This document shows positions 12,893 to 24,083 of a DNA stretch of 64,000 nt, piece by piece; within the stretch, counting starts at the first letter, position 1, and the number at the start of each line of letters is the position of its first letter. Position numbers and translations under genes: made by a program. The notes under the pieces are model-generated. The model saw only the letters and a program-made list of their open reading frames with translations. It made no database searches and was not told the DNA's origin. The stretch is from Cenococcum geophilum 1.58 (Eukaryota; Ascomycota; Dothideomycetes; Gloniales; Gloniaceae), in contig KV748204.1 of assembly GCA_001692895.1 (NCBI GenBank), positions 1,640,771 to 1,704,770 on the forward strand, given 5' to 3'.

Positions 12893-13589
12893 ACTCTCCG
12901 GTCATCAGCCTAAGGGCCGCTAAGACTTAACTGTACAGTTATCTCTTCCTAAGCTACGGCTTAGCTTATAAGATCCTATTATAGTTAAATGCCGATATCT
13001 CTCCAAACCCCTTTCGGGACGAGCCCTCTATAATCTCCCTCTACCGTAAGGTAAGGGTAATTAGGGGCTGACTATAAGAAGGGGGTAGGGCAATATAAGG
13101 GATATTCTTATGGTTACTAGCTATAGAGCTATTAAGACTTAATCGCAGGCGATTATCTCTTTAAGATTAATTATATACGATTAAGTCTTACCCCACTAGC
13201 AGACGCTTTTTTCCTTCCTAAATAGGCCTTTTTTCCTACTGGGTTTTAGCTATAGGTTAAGGTTTTTATTAAGGCTGCTTAGCTAGTATTTTTCCCTATT
13301 TTCCCTATACAAGTAAGGCTTTAGCACTACTTACCTTTTATATATAAAAACAATTAATTTAGGTATACGGGCTAGGGGCCAGCCCTAATAAAGGGGGGGG
13401 GCAATATAAGGGTTATTTTGACCCTTACTCGGGCTTATAGCCCTCCTATCCTCCTCATCGGTTTATCTCCGTACGAGGCTATTGCTATACTCTTTACTAT
13501 ATCGTCCTCTTCCATCGACCCTCCTTATAACTCATGCTCGGCTTACCTACTCCCTACCGTACGTCTAGGCAATATGCCTTACACCGACC
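12893..13589. repeat. Split short-repeat block plus inverted fragments of the chromovirus 3' end
   Basis: 12893-12970 continues the AAGCTACGGCTTA repeat split by the chromovirus. About 12985-13100 is the inverted counterpart of 4187-4310, the chromovirus internal end reaching into an LTR start (TATAAGGGATATT). A shorter similar piece with a G run and TATAAGGGTTATT lies near 13380-13415. These are separate broken copies of the same family. The open frame at 13418-13651 has no recognisable product. Confidence 0.55.
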
Positions 13590-14461
13590 TAGTAGTGTTA
13601 TCAGTATTAAATATTGAACATTCAATATCAATATCAATACGATATGTTTAATACTAAAAGATATTAAATATTGAATATTTTTAAAGCTAAGGTGGCAAAA
13701 ACAAGGTAGATATATTGGTAAATAACTCTCGGGCCTGCTTACAAGACGTACGCATGTTAAATTTAGTAGGTAAACCCATAGAAAGTAAAAATTACCAAAC
13801 ATTAAATTAGACTTCGCATGACATCGCGCATAACATTAATTTTAACGATTTTTACTACCCCCCTACATTCTGCCCTTAATTAACGCCATGCCTCCCTTAT
13901 CTACTAACGTAATTAACAACGATAATATATTTTCTTCTACCATTTCTAAGCTTAATTCTAATCAGTTTACCTACTCTAGCGGCGACAACAACGCGTTAAG
14001 CGACTCTACACTAACTATAACCACTCCAAAGTCGCCTTATAAAAGGCGCAAGTTGGCTACTTTTACATAGTAGCATATCCGCGATCCTTTCCCTTATAAA
14101 GCTATCCGCGACGGCAAGAATCGAATATGGTACTGCTTAATATGGGCTTATAGCGACGGATGTAGTACAAGAGGCTTCGGAGGCCTTAGCAGAATCTAGA
14201 GAGCAGCCAACACCTACTACACCGCGCCAAGGATCACGAACTTGACGATAGTGGTAAGAGAACAGTCGCGAGAGAGCAGCTATTTTGAAGCTCTACTAAA
14301 CCTTAGGGGCGTACGGAGCCTACTTTTAATTAAAGCACCATGCCAAGACTGTACTAGATTCAATATTCAATATCTTTCAATATCTTTTCAATATTGAACT
14401 AATATTCAATATCAATATCAATATGGCCTTATACTAATATTGAATATTAATAACATCACTG
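13590..14461 (+). mobile_element. hAT-like non-autonomous element, 872 bp
   Basis: The ends form an imperfect inverted repeat: TAGTAGTGTTATCAGTATT at the left and CAGTGATGTTATTAATATT as the complement of the right end. Most differences are C/T or G/A. The flanking 8-mers CACCGACC and GACCGGCC agree at 6 of 8 positions, which suits the 8-bp TSD of the hAT superfamily. The inside carries the start of a protein with a BED-finger-like phrase. Dense ATATTGAATATT motifs lie just inside both ends. The remainder of a transposase is missing, so movement would need help in trans. Confidence 0.6.
13888..14200 (+). pseudogene. N-terminal remnant of hAT transposase (BED-type finger)
   Basis: An open frame of 60 codons from the ATG at 13888 ends at a TAG that may replace Trp. 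The same frame continues with HIRDPF...RDGKNRIWYC, the kind of text seen at the start of BED fingers in fungal hAT transposases. No catalytic domain follows before the right terminal repeat. Classification rests on this phrase and the 8-bp TSD. Confidence 0.45.
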
Positions 14462-14562
14462 GACCGGCCGACAGACAGACAGACAGCACCGTGACTTTCC
14501 CATCTGAGAGTGGTCGTACCCTCCCACACTAGATCCTAAAGCGTTTTGCAATTATATTACTA

Positions 14563-14900
14563 CAGTAAAATCTCTTTGGTACGATACCGTTTATTCGGCC
14601 GAGCGTATTATAATACCAATAGTATTATTATATTAAGAGTTACGTATTAGGTAAATAAGTAGGGAAAAAAGGAGCTTAATACCTAAAAAGCTTAGAATAT
14701 CTACCTCGCAGGCTAAATAGAGCCCTCTCTTATATAAATTCTCTACTAGTTATACCGATATTGGTAGTAGGTGCTTAGCGATATTGCCAAAAGTTAGACT
14801 ATCGTAATATTATACTAAAAAAAGGCTTAATTAAGGGGTATAGAACGTAATATAAGGGTTATCGTTATATACTCTATATCGTATTAAAGAGATTTTACCA
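14563..14900. mobile_element. MITE, Tc1/mariner type, 338 bp, TA target site
   Basis: Inverted ends CAGTAAAATCTCTTT and, from the right, TGGTAAAATCTCTTT are flanked by TA at 14561-14562 and 14901-14902. No coding sequence is visible. TA duplication and short inverted ends are the Tc1/mariner pattern. Confidence 0.5.
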
Positions 14901-14989
14901 TAGCGCATTACCGTTAAGTATAGGTATTAATCTTGTCTTTAAAGGCATTGTAAATCGTAAAATAATTAAACCGGCTATCCTTTTAGGGG

Positions 14990-15287
14990 GATTGGTAAGG
15001 ATTTAAATATAAGGTAAAGATATAAATAAGGAGTCCAATTAATAGAATAATAGAGTATATTATATAGATAGACAAATCTTTAAGGAAAAGGAGGAGTCTA
15101 AGTATAAGGTAAGAAAGGGTTTTCTCTAGGTATATATAGCGCACGTACCTTATAGGCGAGTTATATACAAGTCGCAGCTATATAACTATCTACTTAGGCT
15201 TTACTTAATAGAAAACTCTTCCTTACCTTATATCTTAACGCCTTCTTTTTCTTTAAGGATTTGTCTATTTATATAATATACTCTATT
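14990..15287. repeat. Long inverted-repeat element, left part, split by gypsy B
   Basis: 15009-15120 (AAGATATAAATAAGGAGTCC onward) is the inverted counterpart of 15195-15287 continued at 22212-22256. The two arms enclose about 80 bp and share GACAAATCYTTAAGGAAAA-like text. The same family occurs uninterrupted at about 43440-43640. Gypsy B inserted into the right arm. Confidence 0.5.
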
Positions 15288-15698
15288 TATAATAAAGCCT
15301 TATAGGAAATACTACGGTAGACTTGTTAATGGGCTAGGTATATAGGTATAAAATAGCCGACAATATAAATATAACTAGTAGAGTAGTTACCTAACAGATT
15401 AACTTTAATTATATTCTAAAATTTACTATAAAGAAGAGAAACTATTTATAGAGACCGTGTGTCCTTAAATATATAACTCCTCCCTATAGTAAAGAGTTTA
15501 GTACGTTAGTACGTTAGTATATTACGTTCTTATATTCCTATATTTTTACGTTCTAAACTTATAACGTAACTAGTTATATAACTTAGCTACCCCTTATCCT
15601 ATAGCTTAATCGGTTCTAGCGCCTCCTATACTATCTTAACTAACCTATATATATCTTTCCTTAGTAGTCGTACTACTGCTAATATAAGGTCTGTAATA
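15288..15698 (-). repeat. LTR of gypsy B (3' LTR)
   Basis: Begins TATAATAAAGCC, the RIP form of TGTAACGAAGCC, and ends GTAATA, the RIP form of GTAACA. 411 bp against 419 bp in the partner, because of a short CGTTAGTA-type repeat difference. Confidence 0.8.
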
Positions 15699-18600
15699 CT
15701 ATCCCCCTCCTTTTTATCTTTATTTTTAAAGATATCTTCTATCTCCAAGTTATCTATTAAAGGTATAGCATTCCTATCTTTAATTTAATAACCTTTATTA
15801 TTCCTAATGCCTTTTATTAAATCCTCTGTGTCTAATTATTATAACTAGCTAGTAACGTTTATTCTATTACTTAGTGAAGTTATACCGTCCTATTCTTATT
15901 ATATAGAGAAAAAGCTAGTATATATTGCGATTACAGCTCTACATAGTTACTAACCTTTTTCCTATATTAAGTGTACGCGAGCGAATATACAATTATCTTA
16001 TAATATTTAATCTATTTCTAACGCTAAGTATACGTATTTTATTATTCTTTATAACCTTCTAATTCTTTATCTAATCTATTCTAGGGTTATATATATTAGT
16101 AGCAGCTAAAAAACTAGAGAGTAAGCTAGCTAAGGCCCTTACTAAAGTTTAGCGTCGTTTTAATAAGGCGTTTTAGGCTCTAAAAGCTTAACTAGATACT
16201 TATACTCGCCTAAGCCGTTTAATAAAGGTTTATAAAAAGGTACGCTTAAAAGAGCTTTGCTTAGTAGAGTAAGGTCTATTTAAACTTAAGGCTAAGGAGG
16301 CTAAAAGGGATTCTAATTAAGTAGAGGCGGAAACAACTAGTATACTAGTAGTAGATCCCTTAGATAATCTAGCTCGTTTATTACCTTTAACTAATCCTTT
16401 TATTTTAGGCTCTTTCTTAATATTACCTAACCTATTTTCTTTTAATACTCCTATACCTTGCCTATAATATTCTTTAAATTCTATAATAGTTCCTAGGTAG
16501 TCTTATTATAGCCTATTTACTTAACCTTATACTATATTTTATTATTAATATCCTTATAACTAATAATTTTTAAAACTTACTATTTATCTTCTTCTTATCC
16601 TCTATACATATCTACTTTATAAATTAGTAGCTTAATATTCCTATATACTGGCTCTAGTATTGCAATATACTATATAGGGTAGATCTTTATTTTAGCTAGT
16701 AAGTTTAACTTAAACGTAACTAGTGAAATCCTTTATATAATTTTAAAAGGTCTTAATCTAACATAGTCTAATTTCTTACTTAGTTATTAACTTTTAAAAA
16801 ATTTATATAGTAGCTATACTTTATCTCCCTCCTTAAGATCTAGTCCCTTAGATCTCTTAGTATTATAGTACCTTTTTATTCTTTCTTATACCTTTTTCGC
16901 CAATTCTATAAGGTCTATATAAAGGTTTATTAATATCTTAATTTTTTCTTTAGCTATACTACTCGTTTTCTTTACTTATTATAGTAATAACAATATTCTT
17001 AGCTTATATCTATAATTTACCTTAAATAGTAATATGCCTATTCTTTCTTATAGTGTTGTATTATATATAAACTATATAACTAGTAATATTAATACCTAAT
17101 TATTATGTGTATAATTAATATAATATCTTAGATACTATTCTAGCATCTAATTTAATCTTTCCGTTTATTTGTCCGTCTGCGGATAATATATAGTAGAAGT
17201 TACTGCTCTAACTCCTTATTCCGCTAAGAATACCTTTTAGAATACTGCGATAAATCTTAAATCTCTATCTAATATAATCTTATTTAGTGCTCTATGCCTT
17301 ATAAATACTTCTTTAATATAGATTTTAGTAATATCTTCCAACTATAATATACCACTAAATGTTATACGCTCTTATACTTTTATAGCAAATATACTCCTAG
17401 TATAAAGTTTAATATATCTATTTTTATAACTATATCTAGTCCTAGTTAATAGATTTTAAGGATTAGCTCCTAGGTAAATAACTCCTTAAGTTTCTTAAAT
17501 AACTTCCTTTATTTATCTCCTTATACCTATAGTTTCTCTTTCTTTATAAGCCTAGTAAATAGTTTAATATTCTTTAACTACTATACTATAAACTTCTATA
17601 GTAGTTATAAACCCCTAAAAATAACCTTAACTACGTTATATTCTCTAATTCTTACCAACTTACTATAGCTTTAATTTTCTTTAGGTCTATACTAATATAA
17701 CCTAGTTTAATAATAAATTTTATAAAATCGGTCTTTCTTATAAAGAACTTATATTTCTTAATTATTACTAGTATCTATTCTTCCTATAGTCTCTTTAAGA
17801 CCTATTTAATATGTTCTCTATATTTTTCCTTGGTTATTAAATAGATAATAATGTTGTTAAGGTATACTATAATAAACTTATTAAGGTATTCTCCTAATAT
17901 ACTATTAATTCTCTTTTAAAATGTTATTGGTATATTTATTAACCCAAATTATATAACTAATAGTTTATATAGTCCCTCCTTTAACCTAAAGACTGCCTTT
18001 TATTTATTATCTTCCTTAATTCTAATCTAATAGTACGTCTATCTTAGATCTATCTTTATAAAGATTTGCGCGTTACCTATCCTATCTTAAATTTTGCTAA
18101 TTAAAAGTAAAGGATACCTATCCTTATAAGTAATACTATTTAACTATTTATAGTTAATATATAGCCTAAGTTTTCTATTCTTCTTTAGTACGAATAATAC
18201 TGGATAACCTACTAATAACTATAATAGTCTAATATATCCCTTTTATAAGTTCTCCTAAATAAACTCTTTAAGTATTCTTAACTTCTCTTAAATAAGCTTA
18301 TAGGTTAGAAAGAACCTTAGACTTATTCCTAGTTTTAACTTTATCTTATAGTCCTATACTATATAATCTACCAGCTTTTTACTTTCTAGACTTTACAGTT
18401 TCTTACTATACTTATAGTATCTCTTTAATATATAACTTAAGCCTCGCTTAGTTTCTTTATATATTACTCTAACTTAGTACTATATTAACTTAGTTTACTA
18501 TTATATCTTATAGCATTAAGTATCCCTAATATTAACCTAACCTATAATCTAATTAATCTTTAGGTTATATTTCTATAACTAAGGTATTCCTAATACTGCC

Positions 18601-21600
18601 TTATCCCGTCCTAATAGTAGGATATTAAAAGACATCTTAATTTATTTTCCTTTAATAGTTATCTAAATAGGTCCTATTTTAAGGTTAATAATCCCTCCTC
18701 TATAGGTTATTAGATCTCTTAAAATTATAACTAATAGGTAAAATTATTCCTTTTATCTATAAGGTAATCCTATTCTTTTTACTACTACTAGTAAAATATG
18801 GTTCCGTATTACTCCACTATCTATTAGTACTTTAAACTACTAATCTTACTAATTAACTCTTAAATTTAGGTATTGTTCTTAAATTCCTTTAAGGGTTTAA
18901 GGCTCTACTACTAGCTCCCTCTAGTCCTATAGGCCTTTACTTTTTTTAACTATTAGCTGCTTAATCCTTATGCACTTAGCTTACTTTTTAGCCAATACCT
19001 AGTTTACTTTTTATCTTTAATATACTATAGATATATATTCTCTAGGCATTTCCACTACTATTATCTATTTAAGCATTCTTCTATAAAAAATCTTTTTAAT
19101 TAAAGTATTAAGTCTCCTAACTCCTAAACTTTTATTAAATGCTATCTATATATATACTTAGCATTCCTATACTATTACTCTTCTGGCGCCTAATATATTC
19201 TTATAGGGTACTTCTAATTCTTTTTTTTGGACTCTTATACATATTATATATATCGTCTATATATACAATCTATAATAGCGTATAGTATACTAAGTGCTTT
19301 AGGTTAACTCTTAACTTGTCTTTATCTTTAAGTTTAAACCTTTATTATATTAATCTAAACGTTATAACTTTATTTATAGGTACTAAGATTTGCCTCTTAC
19401 TTTTTTAGTCCTCTAATTATTCCTCTAGATCTTTTAATATTATAATTAAGGCTCCCTTAATATAACTTATTGCTTTTTCCATAATAGGGTAGTTTTAAAT
19501 AACTCGCTTATCTAACTACATATAGAAATTTTCCTACTTATTATTATATCGTTGCCTATACTACTTTTAGTATAGCTGCTAGAGTATATATGGCTTATCC
19601 TTAAGGAAGTATCTTCTTATTACTATATTATAATAGCCCTTTATATATCGTTCTTTATACCTAGTAGGGATCCCTAAATCCTCTTTATCTTCTAGTTTAG
19701 TAAGCTACTTAGCTCTTAGTATACCTACTTTAGGTCTATTAATAATTCTTTATATAGGTACTCTATCCCTTATATAACCTAGTATACTAATTTTCTAATC
19801 TAGCTTTTATTCTTATTATATAAAGATTCTCTGTCTAAATTCCTTTATAGTTTTTTTTTGCCTTATAAGTAGATTCTTAAAGTCTTCTTACTTTTTAATC
19901 TTAGTTTATTTAATGGTCCTTATTTATATCTAGAATTCTTAGTCCTATAGGATTTTTAATCCTAAGCTTACTTCTTTCTTAAGCTTAGCTCTAGCCTTAG
20001 TCTAACTAGGCTTCTATAGTATTTTTATCTCGTCTTAAGAGTCTTAAATTTTACTTATCTCGTCTTAAGAATCTTATGCCTTTAGGAAACTTCGTCCTAA
20101 GCTTATTTATATATTACTAAACTAAGCCGTTGCTCTACTCTATTAGTTATTATCTATTATAGGTCCTTAAGCTTACCTTATCTTATCTTAAGAATCTTAG
20201 TTATCCTTTATTTTATCTTAAAAATCTTAAGCCTTTAGCCTTTTGCCTTTATTAAGTGCCAAAGTAGTTTATTATCCTACTTCTCTTACATCTTATAAAG
20301 CGATAGACATCGTGTTTAGTAGGGTTTTAATCCCTATTAATATTCCCTATTTTATAGTGGAATTATCTTCTACCTCTTTTATAACATCTTTAAGGTCTAT
20401 ATACTCCTAGTAAGCTACCTTTATTACCTTATTATTACTAAATATTTTGCCTATATTAAATTTATCGTCCTTAATATCCAATCTATAAAATGGTTTGTTA
20501 GTTTCTCTAAACTTTACTAATTTTAGCTATTATAGCTAATAGCTTACGCTATACTTAGCGTCCTTATAAATTTAGTATACGTTATTATAATAAAACGCGA
20601 AACTCTTAATTAAATATTCTTTTATTCCTTATAGTATATTATTATCCCTTTATACGTATATATTATCTACTAGTCTTATTCCTTTTACTATATAGTAACT
20701 CTAGCTACTTTTATAGTCTTTAATATAATAACCCTATTTTCTATAATTTATATAAGCTTCTTCTTTAAACTATTTTTCTTGCTATAAAGTCCGCCTAAAT
20801 ATCTTTTGCTACTAAGATTCCTAGTTTAGCCTTTACTTCTTAGACCTTTAATTACTTAATCCTTATCCTTTGGGTTTCTATAGTTGTTTATTCCATTTTT
20901 TATTTTCTTTAGTACCGCTTAGGTCTATTAGCTCTACACTATACTATAGTTTTTAACTTTAACTTTATTATTATATGCCCTACGCCTTATATAACTATAA
21001 AACTCTATCTTAACCCTTCTTAGTTTACTCTCTTTAGTAAATCTTATTATTAATTTTAACTACTTAATTAATTAATTCCCTAAGAGTATCCGTATCTTTT
21101 ATTAGAATAATTATATCCTAGACTTTTACCTTAAATCCCTACTTATACTATACCATAAGCATCTTACTATTCTATTTAACCTATATTACTAATATTTAAA
21201 ACTATATCGTATATTTAATTGTTAAAGTCCTTTATACTAAGTTTTAAAGCTTTCTTTCTGCCGTAGTGGTTACCTCTAGGTCTCTAAATATCTACGTTAA
21301 TTGTTTTATAAACCCGCTCTAACTTAAGAATATATATTATACCTCCTAGTTAATAGTTGTTATGCCGTATTCCTATACCTCCGTAAGGTAAGATTTAAAC
21401 CACTTAAGTACTCTTCCTGTTAAGAATAGTCCTATATAAACGACTTAATCTATAGGCGTCCCTAGTTTTACTCCTTCTTATATAACCTTAAAGTGCATTT
21501 ATATAAGGAATCCTTTAAGCTTTAACTTCTCCCCTAAAAATTGCTTAATTAAGGGTAACTTAACCTTAACTGTTCTAATTCCATTAATTCTTTTTTTAAG

Positions 21601-21792
21601 TATCCTATTATTGTCTATTAATTAATTAACTATTTCCTATAGCTGTCTAATAGTAATTAGCTAAGAGTTAGTGTCTACTATACTAGTATTGTTACCTAAT
21701 CTTAATATAGTTACTACCGTTAACGGCGTTATGGCTATTGCTTTTAGTGGCATGTTATTTAGCTTCTTTTACTATAACCTTAGTAGTAAATG
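15699..21792 (-). pseudogene. gag-pol remnant of gypsy B
   Basis: The minus-strand Gag-like and RT regions align by eye with those of gypsy A, but stops are frequent and the integrase core is deleted. No continuous coding region remains. Confidence 0.7.
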
Positions 21793-22211
21793 TGTAACGA
21801 AGCCTTATAGGAAATACTACGGTAGACTTGTTAATGGGCTAGGTATATAGGTATAAAATAGCCGACAACGTAAATATAACTAGTGGAGTAGTTACCTAAT
21901 AGATTAACTCTAATTATATTCTAAGATTTACTATAAAGAAGAGAAACTATCTATAGAGACCGTGTGTCCTTAAATATATAACTCCTCCCTATAGTAAAGG
22001 GTTTAGTACGTTAGTATATTAGTACATTAGTATATCGCGTTTCTATATTCCTATATTCCTACGTTTTAAACTTATAACATAACTAGTTATATAACTTGGT
22101 TACCCCCTATTCTATAGCTTAATCGGTTCCAATGCCTCCCGTACTATCTTAACTAACCCATATATGTCTTTCCTTAGTAGTTGTACTACTGCCGATATAA
22201 GGTCCGTAACA
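21793..22211 (-). repeat. LTR of gypsy B (5' LTR)
   Basis: 419 bp, starts TGTAACGAAGCC and ends GGTCCGTAACA; directly followed by CTATT, the duplicated target. Confidence 0.82.
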
Positions 22212-22522
22212 CTATTATTCTATTAATTAGATTCCCTATTTATATCCTTACCTTATAATATATAATTAATTATAAGCGCTTTAAGATAACTTACTTTAAA
22301 TATAATAGCTTACTGCGAATTAATTACTTTTAAGAATATCTTACTATTAACTATATATTTCTTACTAAGAACTCATACTTTAATATTTTATAATACTAAT
22401 AGGACTACTATAAGAACTAGCTAGCTTTTATTTAATTTACACTTAATATATTAGCTATACCTTTTATAAGTAATAATTATTAATAACTTTTTAATAATTA
22501 GCACTTTTAATTATAAATAAAT
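22212..22522. repeat. Right arm of the split inverted repeat and TA-rich filler
   Basis: 22212-22256 completes the arm interrupted at 15287. The rest, to 22522, is TA-rich with no recognisable element or open frame. Confidence 0.4.
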
Positions 22523-22737
22523 TGTAAGGGGACTTTATAGATAGGGGTTATAAAGCACAATTATAGAAATAGAATAGATTATAGAGGAGACGAATTCTTA
22601 AGGAGGTAAGGCCTTTAGGATTATTAAAACTATATATTATAGGTATATATCTTTAATATATAACTAATGGCTATTTAAGGGGTATCTGGGGGTTATCCTA
22701 AGGGCAACCTAAGGTGACCGCAATAATATCCCTTATA
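22523..22737 (-). repeat. Solo LTR of the chromovirus family
   Basis: 215 bp matching the 217-bp LTRs at 3970 and 12671, starting TGTAAGGGGACTT and ending TATCCCTTATA. It is flanked on both sides by TAAAT, a perfect 5-bp duplication. No internal sequence adjoins, so it is a recombination product of a full element. Confidence 0.82.
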
Positions 22738-24083
22738 TAAATATAATTAAGATAAATAAAGTTCTTTATAAGCTACCGCTAAAAGGTATATTTAATAATA
22801 AGGAAGTAGATAAGTTAATAAGAAAGTTTTATAAAAGGGTATCTATTAAGGAAGCGGTAAAGCCTAGCTTACTACTATGGGTACTATAGGGGCCTCTACT
22901 TAGGTAGAAGACAATATAATTAATAAAAAGGAAGAGAAGCCGAAGGGATAATATATAGCTATTAAGATTAACTATAAGACTAAGGTTATTAGTGAAGAGT
23001 AATATAGGTAGCTTTTAGTAAGGTATCCTATATCTGCTCTTCCTTTTATAATACTATACCAATGCTAAGCCCTTTTATTTTTAGTATATAAATGTACTAG
23101 AGCTTTAAGGAGCTCTTAGAGCTAAACAGTTTACTAGCTAGATAGACTGGATTTGAGCTTAGATCTACTCTACTCTAGTCCAAAAAGATCACTAAGAGGA
23201 AGGCAGGATTGGGATTAGAAAGAACCAAGTAAAAACTTACAAATTATAAAGAGCAGCTGATGAAATCTTCGATATGGCTCTGCATGATGACCACAGCTCG
23301 CAGTTTCGCCTTTGGGCGGGCTAGCGGTCTATTACACACGCCATAGTGGTGTTCTATATACAAATCGTTAGTTCGCAATATACTGGTGTGCAGGACAGAC
23401 TGTAAAATCATGGGAAATTGGAGCTCCAGGGTGAGCCTTCCGTTGTTACTCCTTTTTTTTACTGTTCATGATGCGACATCCGGCTTAAGGCATACCAGAG
23501 GCATGCCGTTCCGTGAGCAGTATAGTTTGCCGCCTTACTACTAAATTGGAGCTCGATTGGTGGAAAGTCAGATACTTATTAAAGTCTGGTCCCTCCCACT
23601 TGAAAAGAACATCCTTGGGGGTATTTTAAGGATGCAATGGGCCTGATAACATTGGGTGGAAGATACGGGAAATAATATAGAGTTTCATGGAACTATCGAG
23701 CAAGGGTGAAAGCAGCTTTGTAAAGTTCCCAAGAATTAGGGTAGGAATATACAACGGAAGTGATCGTAAGGTAATTGGACATGGCATTAGAGAGGATGGT
23801 TTGTTTGGGTGGCCAACTTTTGTTGACTAGGTGATGTTTCAGCAATAGTGAATTAATGCCATGAAATTCACAAGATTGGCTAATAAAAGTGAGCCAAGAA
23901 ATTTAGTAGCTATACAGAAGGCCAATAAAAACACCGTACGATCGCAATGAAGGTATTTATTCCATCTTTGGTTCATTCTGAGACATACTACCGGTTTAAA
24001 TGAGAGAATCAGCTAGTAAGCTGCATTTGTGTTAGGCAGCAGCCGAAGACAAAAATTTGCTCTCAAAATAGATGAAAATGAGA
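22738..24083. other. Intergenic: TA-rich tail, then balanced sequence downstream of egt1
   Basis: Until about 23.1 kb the sequence is TA-rich with stop-filled frames. From about 23.15 kb composition becomes balanced and gene-island-like. No open frame of gene length and no RNA gene were recognised; this should hold the egt1 3' UTR and terminator. Confidence 0.5.

Larger units (their letters stand above)
15288..22211 (-). mobile_element. RIP-degraded Ty3/gypsy element, family B, deletion derivative (6.9 kb)
   Basis: LTRs at 15288-15698 and 21793-22211 are flanked by an exact 5-bp duplication CTATT (15283-15287 and 22212-22216). A purine-rich tract (minus strand) touches the left LTR at 15699, so the element runs on the minus strand. 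Its interior is collinear with gypsy A (29693-37643) but lacks about 868 bp, joined at ATCTT near 17333, which in A covers the end of RNase H through the integrase core. A second shorter gap of about 130 bp lies near 19.9 kb. No open frame survives. Confidence 0.82.

Noticed and set aside
3970..22737. Treating the LTRs at 3970, 12671 and 22523 as one larger element
   Set aside because: The pair 3970/12671 shares CGGAG target copies, while 22523-22737 has its own TAAAT duplication, so the latter is independent.
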